This document shows, piece by piece, positions 7,451-15,811 of a DNA stretch of 64,000 bases. The DNA is from an uncultured Bacteroides sp. (GTDB lineage Bacteria > Bacteroidota > Bacteroidia > Bacteroidales > Bacteroidaceae). Location of the stretch: NCBI GenBank assembly GCA_947646015.1, contig CANSEY010000014.1:1-64000 (forward strand). The letters are read 5' to 3'. A model generated the notes under the pieces. The model searched no databases, was not told the DNA's origin, and saw only the letters and a program-made list of their open reading frames with translations. The position numbers were made by a program, and so were the translations under genes. How positions within the stretch are numbered: the stretch's first letter is position 1; each line of letters starts with the position of its first letter.

Positions 7451-9790
7451 ATGAAAAAATATCTTTTAGTCCTGGTCAGCCTATGTTGTGCCTTGTTGCC
7501 TGCATTGGCTGAACATCCGGAGTATCCGGAATTGAAAAAATCCGATGCGAATATAATTGGTCATGTATTGGATAAAAAGACAAGTGAGCATCTGCCTTAT
7601 ATTACCATAGCATTAAAGGGAACCACGATAGGAACCGTCACCGACGCTACCGGACACTATTTCCTGAAGAATCTGCCGGAAGGAAACTTTGTGATGGAAG
7701 TCAGCTCGGTAGGGTATAAGACGGTTACCCGTAATGTGACCTTGAAAAAAGGTAAAACGCTGGAAGAGAACTTTGAACTGGAAGAAGATGCGATTGCTCT
7801 GGACGGAGTAGTCGTCTCTGCCAACCGTAGTGAAACGACCCGACGTCTGGCACCGACTCTGGTCAATGTAGTAGATTTGAAACTGTTTGAAACTACTAAT
7901 TCTTCTACATTATCACAGGGGTTGAATTTTCAGCCCGGTGTCCGTGTGGAGACTAACTGTCAGAATTGTGGTTTCCAGCAAGTCCGGATTAATGGGCTGG
8001 ACGGCCCCTATACACAGATACTCATCGACTCCCGTCCCGTGTTCAGTGCCCTTTCCGGGGTATATGGGCTGGAGCAGATTCCTGCCAGCATGATTGAACG
8101 TGTAGAAGTCATGCGCGGAGGAGGATCGGCATTGTTCGGCTCTTCGGCCATTGCGGGAACGATCAATATCATCACGAAAGAGCCTTTGCGAAATTCCGGT
8201 CAGTTATCGCATACGATCACTTCCATCGGTGGCAGTTCCGCATTCGATAACAACACCTCGCTGAATGCTTCCCTTGTAACGGATGATCATCGTGCCGGAT
8301 TGTATATCTTCGGGCAGAACCGTCACCGGTCGGGATATGATTATGACGGAGACGGATTTACGGAACTTCCGAAACTGAAGAATCAGACGGTCGGTTTCCG
8401 TTCTTATCTGAAAACGAGTACTTACTCCAAACTAACGTTTGAATACCATCATATGCAGGAATTCCGCCGTGGTGGAGATATGCTGGATCGTCCTCCTCAC
8501 GAAGCCCATATTGCCGAGCAGTTACAACACTCCATAGATGGCGGAAGTCTGAAATACGATTATTTCTCACCGAATGAAAAGAATCGTTTAAGTGTTTTTG
8601 CCTCGGCAGCCAATACGGATCGTGACAGTTATTATGGTCCCGGCAACGATCCTCTGAAAGCATACGGAAAGACGACCGACCTCACCGCTATGGGCGGTGT
8701 GCAATATGTGCACACATTCGACAAATGTCTTTTCATGCCTTCCGACCTGACAGCGGGACTCGAATATAACCGTGACCGGCTGAAAGATAATATGTGGGGA
8801 TACGACCGCCATACGGACCAGACGGTCAAGGTTTACAGTGCTTTTCTACAGAACGAATGGAAAAACAAACATTGGGGAATTTTGATTGGCGGGCGTCTGG
8901 ATAAGCACAATATGGTGGATGATGTTATTTTCAGCCCGCGTGCCAACCTGCGTTTCAATCCTACGGATAATATCAATCTGCGTTTGAGCTATTCTTCCGG
9001 CTTCCGCGCCCCACAGGCATTTGACGAAGATATGCATATCGAAAATGTAGGTGGAACAGTGGCGATGATCGAGCGTGCAAAGGACTTGAAAGAGGAAAAA
9101 TCGCAGAGCTTCAGTGCATCCGCAGATATGTATCACCGCTTTGGTGCTTTTCAGACTAATCTGTTAGTAGAAGGATTTTATACGAGGCTGACTGATGTGT
9201 TCGTGTTAGGAGGGCCTTTTGACCGTGGTGACGGTGTGCTGGTGAAAATACGCAGCAATGGTCCGGGAGCCAAAGTAATGGGATTGACTCTGGAAGGAAA
9301 GATTGCTTATCTTTCTTTGCTTCAAATACAGGCAGGACTGACATTGCAGCGCAGCCGATACGATGAACCGCATAAATGGCACGATGATGCGCCGGCAGAA
9401 AGAAAAATCTTCCGTACTCCCGATATCTACGGTTATTTTACGGCTACTTATACTCCCGTCAAACCGTTGTCCATTGCTCTCTCGGGTACATATACCGGCA
9501 GTATGCTTGTGCAGCGTATGGACATCAGCGCAGAAAACGTAGCAATGGGCGATATGCCCGAGCGAAAGGCGGAAGCCATCCGTACACCCCGGTTCTTCGA
9601 TATGGGAGTGAAGATAGCGTATGACTTCAAACTCTATAAAACGGTAGACTTACAACTTAGCGGAGGTGTTCAGAATATCTTTGAAGCATATCAGAAAGAC
9701 TTCGACAGAGGAGCTAACCGGGATTCCAACTATATCTACGGTCCTTCGCTTCCGAGAAGTTTCTTTGCCGGAGTGAAGATTAGTTATTGA
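7451..9790 (+). CDS. TonB-dependent receptor, copy 2
   Basis: A 779-residue outer-membrane receptor, paralogous over its whole length to the one at 4564. It has a signal peptide, carboxypeptidase-regulatory-like domain (about 33-115), plug with NCQNCGFQQVRINGLDGPYT and RVEVMRGGGSALFGSSAIAG, then the barrel to PRSFFAGVKISY. Long identical stretches in the plug and most of the barrel contrast with divergent segments, notably an added loop near residues 695-720 (RMDISAENVAMGDMPERK) and one near 590. These are probably extracellular loops with changed ligand specificity. A strong terminator follows. Ligand unknown; the promoter and His-rich partner suggest a metal-containing compound. Confidence 0.93.
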   Translation: MKKYLLVLVSLCCALLPALAEHPEYPELKKSDANIIGHVLDKKTSEHLPYITIALKGTTIGTVTDATGHYFLKNLPEGNFVMEVSSVGYKTVTRNVTLKKGKTLEENFELEEDAIALDGVVVSANRSETTRRLAPTLVNVVDLKLFETTNSSTLSQGLNFQPGVRVETNCQNCGFQQVRINGLDGPYTQILIDSRPVFSALSGVYGLEQIPASMIERVEVMRGGGSALFGSSAIAGTINIITKEPLRNSGQLSHTITSIGGSSAFDNNTSLNASLVTDDHRAGLYIFGQNRHRSGYDYDGDGFTELPKLKNQTVGFRSYLKTSTYSKLTFEYHHMQEFRRGGDMLDRPPHEAHIAEQLQHSIDGGSLKYDYFSPNEKNRLSVFASAANTDRDSYYGPGNDPLKAYGKTTDLTAMGGVQYVHTFDKCLFMPSDLTAGLEYNRDRLKDNMWGYDRHTDQTVKVYSAFLQNEWKNKHWGILIGGRLDKHNMVDDVIFSPRANLRFNPTDNINLRLSYSSGFRAPQAFDEDMHIENVGGTVAMIERAKDLKEEKSQSFSASADMYHRFGAFQTNLLVEGFYTRLTDVFVLGGPFDRGDGVLVKIRSNGPGAKVMGLTLEGKIAYLSLLQIQAGLTLQRSRYDEPHKWHDDAPAERKIFRTPDIYGYFTATYTPVKPLSIALSGTYTGSMLVQRMDISAENVAMGDMPERKAEAIRTPRFFDMGVKIAYDFKLYKTVDLQLSGGVQNIFEAYQKDFDRGANRDSNYIYGPSLPRSFFAGVKISY

Positions 9791-9826
9791 TACGATACCG
9801 GTCTGTTATTTTCAGAACATTTTATG

Positions 9827-9867
9827 CATCCGGGAATGTGATAAAACGATTGCTTCCCGGATGTTTT
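9827..9867 (+). terminator. Intrinsic terminator after TonB receptor copy 2
   Basis: Ten-base-pair arms CATCCGGGAA / TTCCCGGATG followed by TTTTA. It closes the duplicated TonB region. Confidence 0.85.
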
Positions 9868-10070
9868 ATAAATAAGCGACAGATTTGGCATTGATGATTT
9901 CAACGATAATCATGTCTGCCTGACCGATTTTTAGTATTTTTGGCGATTGTAAGTAAGCGATTCAAAGTCTTATCAGATTGTATTACGGATTATGATAAAA
10001 AGAAGATGGACGAAATGCTTCATTATTACGAATGTAAAGGCAGTAAAATAATTAGTTTGAATGACCTATT

Positions 10071-10640
10071 ATGGCAACAGAAAATAAAATAAAGTATTTT
10101 GAAAATCGGGAAGACTGGAGAAAGTGGCTGATGGACAACTTTGAAACCGAAGACGAAATTTGGTTTGTATTTCCTCTTAAATCGTCAGGTGAAAAAAGTA
10201 TTGCATACAACGATGCTGTTGAAGAAGCCCTTTGTTTCGAATGGATTGACAGTACGATAAAACCGCTTGATAAAGAACATAGAATTCAGCGTTTCACGCC
10301 TAGAAAACCTAAAAGTACATACTCGCAAGCCAACAAAGAAAGACTTAAATGGTTATTGGCAAATAAAATGATACACCCTGAATTTGAAGATAAAATACGC
10401 ACAGTTTTATCTGACCCTTTTATTTTTCCCAATGATATAATGGATAGATTGAAAGAAGATGAAATAGCATGGAAAAACTACCGGCATTTTTCCGACGCAT
10501 ATAAGCGTATCCGAATTGCATACATTGAAGCAGCAAGGAAGCGACCGGAAGAATTTGAAAAGCGATTAAACAACTTTATTTGTAAAGTGAAAGAGAATAA
10601 GATGATAACCGGATTTGGCGGAATAGAAAAATATTATTGA
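10071..10640 (+). CDS. YdeI/OmpD-associated family protein
   Basis: A 189-residue cytoplasmic protein of the YdeI/OmpD-associated (bacteriocin-protection) family. It is recognised from the order EDWRKWLMDNFETEDEIWFVFP, the central YNDAVEEALCFEWIDSTIKPLDKEHRIQRFTPRKPKSTYSQANKERLKWL and an AARKRPEEFEKRLNNF helix near the end. The biochemical function of the family is not established. The gene is noticeably AT-rich beside its neighbours and stands alone between two GC-richer transcription units. Just upstream (about 9950-10089) an open frame without a clear start ends MDEMLHYYECKG...LLWQQKIK and overlaps the YdeI start; it may be a decayed gene or chance. Confidence 0.85.
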   Translation: MATENKIKYFENREDWRKWLMDNFETEDEIWFVFPLKSSGEKSIAYNDAVEEALCFEWIDSTIKPLDKEHRIQRFTPRKPKSTYSQANKERLKWLLANKMIHPEFEDKIRTVLSDPFIFPNDIMDRLKEDEIAWKNYRHFSDAYKRIRIAYIEAARKRPEEFEKRLNNFICKVKENKMITGFGGIEKYY

Positions 10641-10817
10641 GATTGTCCGAATCTTTATGAAAGAATGCCCTTATAGTCTGATGGAAGCGATGGAGCATCA
10701 TTAGTAGTAAATTACTAAAAACTTTTCTTTCCCTTTTAGTAGTTTGCCTGTTTGAGTTGTATTATATATAGATAGTCAATAAAGTCAAAGTAATCAACTT
10801 ATTAAACAGTTAACCTT

Positions 10818-13121
10818 ATGTTCAAACAACTAAGTACTTCTCTACTGATTGCATCAGCATGTATTTTGTCCTCTTGCACGCCTACGGTGAAGCAGGAGAT
10901 CGCAATTTTACCTACCCCCGTTAGTCTGACGGAACAGCTGGGTGCCTTCGTCTTAAAGGATGGAATGAAAATCGGCGTTTCCGATCAGTCCTTATTTCCG
11001 GCTGCCGGATATTTGCAGGATATTCTTCGGAATGTAGTGTCTACTTCTGTAGAGGTGACCGAAGCCGATAAGGCGGATATCTATCTCCAGCTAGGGCAGG
11101 ATAATGGAAAGCCCGGTTCTTACAAACTTCAGGCTACTCCCAAGTCTGTTCAGGTTGAAGCCGGAGATTATTCGGGCATCGTTTCCGCTATTGCCAGCCT
11201 CCACCAACTGCTGCCTGCCGGAATAGAAGTGCAGGGAACGAAACAGGCTTTCTCCATTCCTGCCGTGCAAATAGAGGACTCACCGCGCTTTGAATGGCGT
11301 GGCTTTATGCTGGATGCTTCCCGTCACTTCTGGAATAAAGATGAAGTGAAACATATACTGGACCTGATGTCCTTGTATAAACTGAATAAGTTCCACTGGC
11401 ATCTGACGGATGATCAGGGATGGCGGATTGAAATCGAGAAATATCCGTTGCTGACGGAAAAAGGAGCGTGGCGTAAATTTAACAAGCACGACCGTGGTTG
11501 TATGGAGCGTGCGGTAGAAGAGGACAATACCGACTTCCTGATTCCGGAAAACAAAATACGGATTGTAGAAGGAGATACTCTGTATGGTGGTTACTATACG
11601 CATGAAGATATCAAAGAAATTGTAGATTATGCTGCACAGAGAGGAATCGATGTGATTCCGGAAATAGATATGCCGGGGCATTTCCTGGCTGCTATTACCC
11701 AATACCCTGATCTCGCTTGTGACGGACTGATCGGCTGGGGAGAAACATTCTCTTCTCCTATTTGTCCGGGAAAGGATACGACGCTGGAATTCTGCCAGGA
11801 TGTCTTTAAAGAGATTTTCGATCTCTTTCCTTATGAATATGTACACATGGGTGGTGACGAAGTTGAGAAAAATAACTGGAAAAAGTGCCCCCGTTGCCAG
11901 AAGCGAATCCGCACGGAAGGACTTAAATCGGTAGAAGATTTGCAGGCGTGGTTCGTGCGCGATATGGAGAAATTCTTCCTTGCCAATGGAAAGAAGTTGA
12001 TAGGCTGGGATGAAGTTGTTGCCGACGGACTGACTTCGGATGCTGCCATTACCTGGTGGAGAAGTTGGTCGAAAGAGGCAGTGCCTATGGCCACTTCGCA
12101 AGGACAACGAGTGATTGCCTGCCCGAATGAATATTTCTATTTTGATTATGCGCAGGATAAAAACTCCGTGAAGAAGATATTGGCATACGATCCGTATGCA
12201 GACGATCGCTTGTCACCCGAACAGAAAGAATGTTTCTGGGGCGTGCAGGCTAATCTTTGGGCAGAATGGATTCCGTCCATGAAACGTATCGAATATCTGA
12301 TACTTCCCCGTATGGTGGCGTTGAGTGAAATAGCTTGGGTGCAGCCGGAGGCGAAACCGGATCTGAAAGAGTTCTATCGTCAGCTTGTTCCGCATTTCAA
12401 GCGGATGGATATCCTTGGATTGAACTATCGGATACCCGATCTGGAAGGATTCTACAAAGTGAATGCTTTCCTTGATGAGGCTTCGGTTGATCTGACTTGT
12501 CCGTTGCCGGGCATTGAAGTTCGTTATACTACTGACGGAAGTATGCCGACTAAGCAATCCACTCTTTATGAAGGAAATCTGAAAGTGACGGAAACGACAG
12601 GTTTCACTTTCCGCACCTTCCGTCCCGACGGTACTCCATCGGACGTAGCACGTACCCGATACGTCAAAGCTCCTTATGCGGAGGCAACTGCTGCTCCGGC
12701 TTCTTTGAATTCCGGACTGAAAGCGGTATGGCATAAATTCCGTGGTAATCTTTGTGAGGATATCGATGCGGCTCCCGTGAATGGTGAGTATATCGTAGAA
12801 TCTGTTTCTATCCCCGAAGAGGTGAAAGGAGATATCGGTCTGATACTCAAGGGTTACCTAGAAATACCTGCAGATGGCATCTATACATTTGCCCTTCTTT
12901 CGGACGACGGCAGTACGCTGAAACTGGACGGTGAATTACTGGGAGATAATGACGGAGCACACTCGCCGGTAGAGATTATAGTACAGAAGGCCTTGAAGGC
13001 CGGACTGCACCCGATAGAAGTACGCTACTTCGATTGCAATGGCGGAGTTTTGCAGATGGAATTAGTCAATGAAAAGGGTGAGAAAGAAGTGCTTCCGAAA
13101 GAATGGCTGAAATATGAATAA
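10818..13121 (+). CDS. GH20 beta-N-acetylhexosaminidase with PA14-like domain
   Basis: A 767-residue lipoprotein glycosidase (lipobox ILSSC-TPT) that removes terminal GlcNAc/GalNAc from glycans outside the cytoplasm. Domains: GH20b N-domain (about 30-155), GH20 barrel (about 156-510) and a C-terminal part with a chitobiase-like segment (GIEVRYTTDGSMPTKQST, about 565-620). The end is a PA14-like carbohydrate-binding module (about 640-760; GYLEIPADGIYTFALLSDDGSTLKLDG). The catalytic Asp-Glu pair is visible in HMGGDE (D347-E348), used in substrate-assisted catalysis through the N-acetyl group. FHWHLTDDQGWRIEI and WGVQANLWAEW are also family signatures. It is a single gene outside any SusCD locus. 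Host glycan or mucin foraging is the likely context. Confidence 0.95.
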   Translation: MFKQLSTSLLIASACILSSCTPTVKQEIAILPTPVSLTEQLGAFVLKDGMKIGVSDQSLFPAAGYLQDILRNVVSTSVEVTEADKADIYLQLGQDNGKPGSYKLQATPKSVQVEAGDYSGIVSAIASLHQLLPAGIEVQGTKQAFSIPAVQIEDSPRFEWRGFMLDASRHFWNKDEVKHILDLMSLYKLNKFHWHLTDDQGWRIEIEKYPLLTEKGAWRKFNKHDRGCMERAVEEDNTDFLIPENKIRIVEGDTLYGGYYTHEDIKEIVDYAAQRGIDVIPEIDMPGHFLAAITQYPDLACDGLIGWGETFSSPICPGKDTTLEFCQDVFKEIFDLFPYEYVHMGGDEVEKNNWKKCPRCQKRIRTEGLKSVEDLQAWFVRDMEKFFLANGKKLIGWDEVVADGLTSDAAITWWRSWSKEAVPMATSQGQRVIACPNEYFYFDYAQDKNSVKKILAYDPYADDRLSPEQKECFWGVQANLWAEWIPSMKRIEYLILPRMVALSEIAWVQPEAKPDLKEFYRQLVPHFKRMDILGLNYRIPDLEGFYKVNAFLDEASVDLTCPLPGIEVRYTTDGSMPTKQSTLYEGNLKVTETTGFTFRTFRPDGTPSDVARTRYVKAPYAEATAAPASLNSGLKAVWHKFRGNLCEDIDAAPVNGEYIVESVSIPEEVKGDIGLILKGYLEIPADGIYTFALLSDDGSTLKLDGELLGDNDGAHSPVEIIVQKALKAGLHPIEVRYFDCNGGVLQMELVNEKGEKEVLPKEWLKYE

Positions 13122-13236
13122 ATAGATCCCCTGAAGATTTTTTATCAGGTATTAATATAGATAAGGTTTGATAGAAGGCGGGTAGAAGTAGGGATACTTT
13201 TATCCGCTGTTTTTATTCTGTAGGTAATTCTTGTTG

Positions 13237-13288
13237 AAATATCCCTATAAATGGGTATTTCCCAAATCAAAAGTTCTTCTCAACTTTG
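13237..13288 (+). promoter_or_regulatory. Promoter of TetR-ABC unit with shared dyad
   Basis: ATATCCCTATAAATGGGTAT (13239-13258) is nearly palindromic and runs into ATTT at -33. Twenty nt later comes CAACTTTG (13281-13288), a slightly degenerate -7 box. Confidence 0.7.
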
Positions 13289-13309
13289 CAGAGTGAATAA
13301 AACGCCACT

Positions 13310-13918
13310 ATGCAATATTTGAAAGAAGACATACAGGAAAAAATCCTCCACATAGCCGAAGAAGTATTCTCCGAAAAAGGATATAAGGATGCTTCCATGC
13401 GCGAAATTGCTTCCCGAACAGGGATTACAGTCAGCAATATCTACCATTATTTCACCAATAAGGATGAGATATTCCGCACGATTCTGAAACCCGTGCTGAA
13501 TGATTTGTATGCCAAGATATACAGCCATGATGCCAATCAGATGTCCATAGAAGTTTTTACGAATTCGGACTATCAGCAGGAATCCGTGCAGGAATATATC
13601 GATTTGGTTTCTGAACACCGTGCCCGGTTGCGTATGTTACTTTTCCAGGCACAGGGATCATCCCTGGAAAACTTCCGTTCGGAGTATACCGATGCGATGA
13701 CACGTACTATTTTTGTCTTTTTTCAGGGGATGAAGCGGAAGTACCCGCACCTGAATATAGGTATCACCGATTTCTTTATTCATCTCAATACGGTGTGGCT
13801 GTTTGCCTTGCTCGAAGAACTGGTGCTGCACCACGTGAAGAAAGAAGAAATGCAGAAATTTATAGCAGAATATATAGCCTTTGAAACGGCAGGTTGGAAG
13901 GAGCTCATGAATGTATGA
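13310..13918 (+). CDS. TetR/AcrR family transcriptional regulator
   Basis: A 202-residue regulator with a TetR helix-turn-helix at residues 8-55 (KILHIAEEVFSEKGYKDASMREIA, then GITVSNIYHYFTNKDEIF) and a variable ligand-binding C-domain (60-202). It is the first gene before an ABC exporter pair and probably controls it by sensing the exported compound or an envelope signal. A perfect hairpin plus eight T residues overlaps its stop codon, so most transcripts should end before the transporter. Its promoter carries the shared dyad, possibly as the binding site of another regulator. Confidence 0.92.
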   Translation: MQYLKEDIQEKILHIAEEVFSEKGYKDASMREIASRTGITVSNIYHYFTNKDEIFRTILKPVLNDLYAKIYSHDANQMSIEVFTNSDYQQESVQEYIDLVSEHRARLRMLLFQAQGSSLENFRSEYTDAMTRTIFVFFQGMKRKYPHLNIGITDFFIHLNTVWLFALLEELVLHHVKKEEMQKFIAEYIAFETAGWKELMNV

Positions 13919-13934
13919 GCTCCTTCTTTTTTTT
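13897..13934 (+). terminator. Terminator overlapping tetR stop, inside the operon
   Basis: Perfect 12-bp stem GAAGGAGCTCAT / ATGAGCTCCTTC, six-base loop, then eight T residues. The TetR stop codon is in the right arm. The ABC genes begin 57 bp later and I see no TAnnTTTG promoter between, so this looks like an intra-operon attenuator. Confidence 0.85.
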
Positions 13935-13990
13935 GAACGATTCAGAGGAATGTTCTTTTTTAAAAATCAGATATATATAAATGAAAAGGT

Positions 13991-15811
13991 ATGAAAGAAA
14001 AACAGAAAAAGAAAAGTGGTGTGAGTCGCTTGTTTGAGATAGCAGGTGAGAAGAAAGGCTTACTGATGCTTGCCGGGGTACTTTCGGCGGTCAGTGCCTT
14101 GTGTATGCTGGTGCCTTATTGGTCGGTATATGAAGTGCTGAAAGAGCTTTTGTTGCATGGCAGCAAGATAAGCGAGTTGGATAGCAGTGTGCTTATACAC
14201 TGGGGATGGGTGGCATTTGTCGGTCTGGTGGCAGGACTGCTTTTGCTGTATGGAGCATTGATGGCATCGCATATAGCGGCGTTCCGTATTCTCTACGGGT
14301 TGCGCATTCGTCTGTCCGGGCATATCGGACGCCTTTCGCTGGGATACCTGAACGGTACTTCCACCGGAGCGATCAAGAAGACTATGGAACAGAATGTGGA
14401 GAAGATAGAGAATTTTGTGGCGCATACCATTCCCGATCTGGTCAATGTGCTGGCAACCATTGTGCTGATGTTTATCATCTTCTTCTCCCTGAACGGGTGG
14501 ATGGCGGCTATTTGTGTGGTCTGCATCGTTTGTAGTGTCGGTTTGCAGTTTATGAACTTCTTTAGGAAAAAAGCCAAAGAGTTTACGAAAATCTATTATG
14601 ATACGCAGGAGCGTATGAGTGCTTCAGCTGTCCAGTATGTGAGAGGAATGCCCGTGGTGAAGATATTTGGTCAGAGTGTGCGCTCGTTCCGCCAGTTTAA
14701 TAGTGAGATAGAGGCCTATAAAAGTTATGCTTTAAGAGTCTGCGACACCTATCAGCCCGGTATGATTGCTTTTACTGTTTTGCTGAATTCGCTGATAACT
14801 TTCATTTTGCCCGTAGGTCTGTTGCTTCTGAGCAGAGAGCCGCAGAATATTGGTCTGGCGGCAGTTTATCTCTTCTTTATTATTATGGGGCCCGGCGTGG
14901 CTTCTCCTATCTATAAACTGATGTATCTCGGTTCAAGTACGAACGAGATTGACGAGGGAGTGAAACGAATCGACCGCATATTTGATGAACAGGTACTTCC
15001 CGAAACTGCGGTTTCGCATTTGCCCGCTTCCTATGATATCGAGTTTCGCCACGTATCGTTTGCCTACGAAAACAGGGCGGAGACTACCCGTACCGAAGCG
15101 CTGAAAGACATCTCTTTTACTGCGCCACAGGGAGCGATTACTGCGCTGGTCGGTCCGTCAGGTTCCGGAAAATCTACGGTAGCCAACCTGATTCCGCGCT
15201 TTTGGGATGTCAGTGAAGGGGAGATCTGCATTGGCGGAATGAATATAAAAGAGATAGCGACCGAGGATTTGATGAATCTCGTTTCCTTTGTTTTTCAGGA
15301 CAGCTTCCTCTTCTTTGATACGCTCTATGAGAATATTCGGGTCGGTAATACGTCTGCTACCCGTGAACAGGTGATCGAAGCTGCCCGTGCGGCTCAATGC
15401 CACGATTTTATAGAGAGTCTGCCGGACGGCTATCATACGCGGATCGGTGACAAAGGAGTGTATTTGTCCGGCGGTGAGTCCCAACGGGTTTGTGTGGCAA
15501 GAGCCATTCTTAAAAATGCTCCGATTCTGGTGCTTGACGAGGCGACTGCTTTTGCCGATCCGGAGAACGAATATAAGATGCAGCAAGCCATTCAGCAACT
15601 TATCAAAAATAAAACGGTCATCATTATTGCTCACAGACTTTCGTCCATCATTTCAGCCGAGCAGATACTTGTCCTGAAAGAAGGCAAGCTCGTACAAAGC
15701 GGACGTCACGAAGTGCTGAGCAAAACGGATGGTGTATATAAAAGAATGTGGGATGCCTATACCAGCGCATTCCGTTGGCAATTAACTATCAAAAAGGAGG
15801 AAACAAAATGA
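13991..15811 (+). CDS. ABC exporter, fused permease/ATPase, subunit 1
   Basis: A 606-residue half-transporter with a six-helix ABC membrane domain (about 20-330) and an ATPase domain (about 350-590). All nucleotide-binding motifs are present: Walker A GPSGSGKST, signature LSGGESQR, Walker B ILVLDEATAFADPE and the switch His in IIAHRLSS. It very likely forms a heterodimer with the next gene, whose start overlaps this stop by four bases (ATGA). An AAAAGG purine run just upstream supports the start. The TetR-ABC-ABC layout fits drug or lipid export; some similar pairs handle siderophores. Substrate unknown. Confidence 0.93.
   Translation: MKEKQKKKSGVSRLFEIAGEKKGLLMLAGVLSAVSALCMLVPYWSVYEVLKELLLHGSKISELDSSVLIHWGWVAFVGLVAGLLLLYGALMASHIAAFRILYGLRIRLSGHIGRLSLGYLNGTSTGAIKKTMEQNVEKIENFVAHTIPDLVNVLATIVLMFIIFFSLNGWMAAICVVCIVCSVGLQFMNFFRKKAKEFTKIYYDTQERMSASAVQYVRGMPVVKIFGQSVRSFRQFNSEIEAYKSYALRVCDTYQPGMIAFTVLLNSLITFILPVGLLLLSREPQNIGLAAVYLFFIIMGPGVASPIYKLMYLGSSTNEIDEGVKRIDRIFDEQVLPETAVSHLPASYDIEFRHVSFAYENRAETTRTEALKDISFTAPQGAITALVGPSGSGKSTVANLIPRFWDVSEGEICIGGMNIKEIATEDLMNLVSFVFQDSFLFFDTLYENIRVGNTSATREQVIEAARAAQCHDFIESLPDGYHTRIGDKGVYLSGGESQRVCVARAILKNAPILVLDEATAFADPENEYKMQQAIQQLIKNKTVIIIAHRLSSIISAEQILVLKEGKLVQSGRHEVLSKTDGVYKRMWDAYTSAFRWQLTIKKEETK

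Noticed and set aside
11280..12107. 275-codon minus-strand frame inside the GH20 gene
   Set aside because: Antisense shadow of the hexosaminidase catalytic domain, with no family resemblance.
15748..15807. Upstream extension of ABC subunit 2
   Set aside because: It would overlap subunit 1 by 64 bp, while the ATG at 15808 has a good AAGGAGG site and an ATGA overlap.
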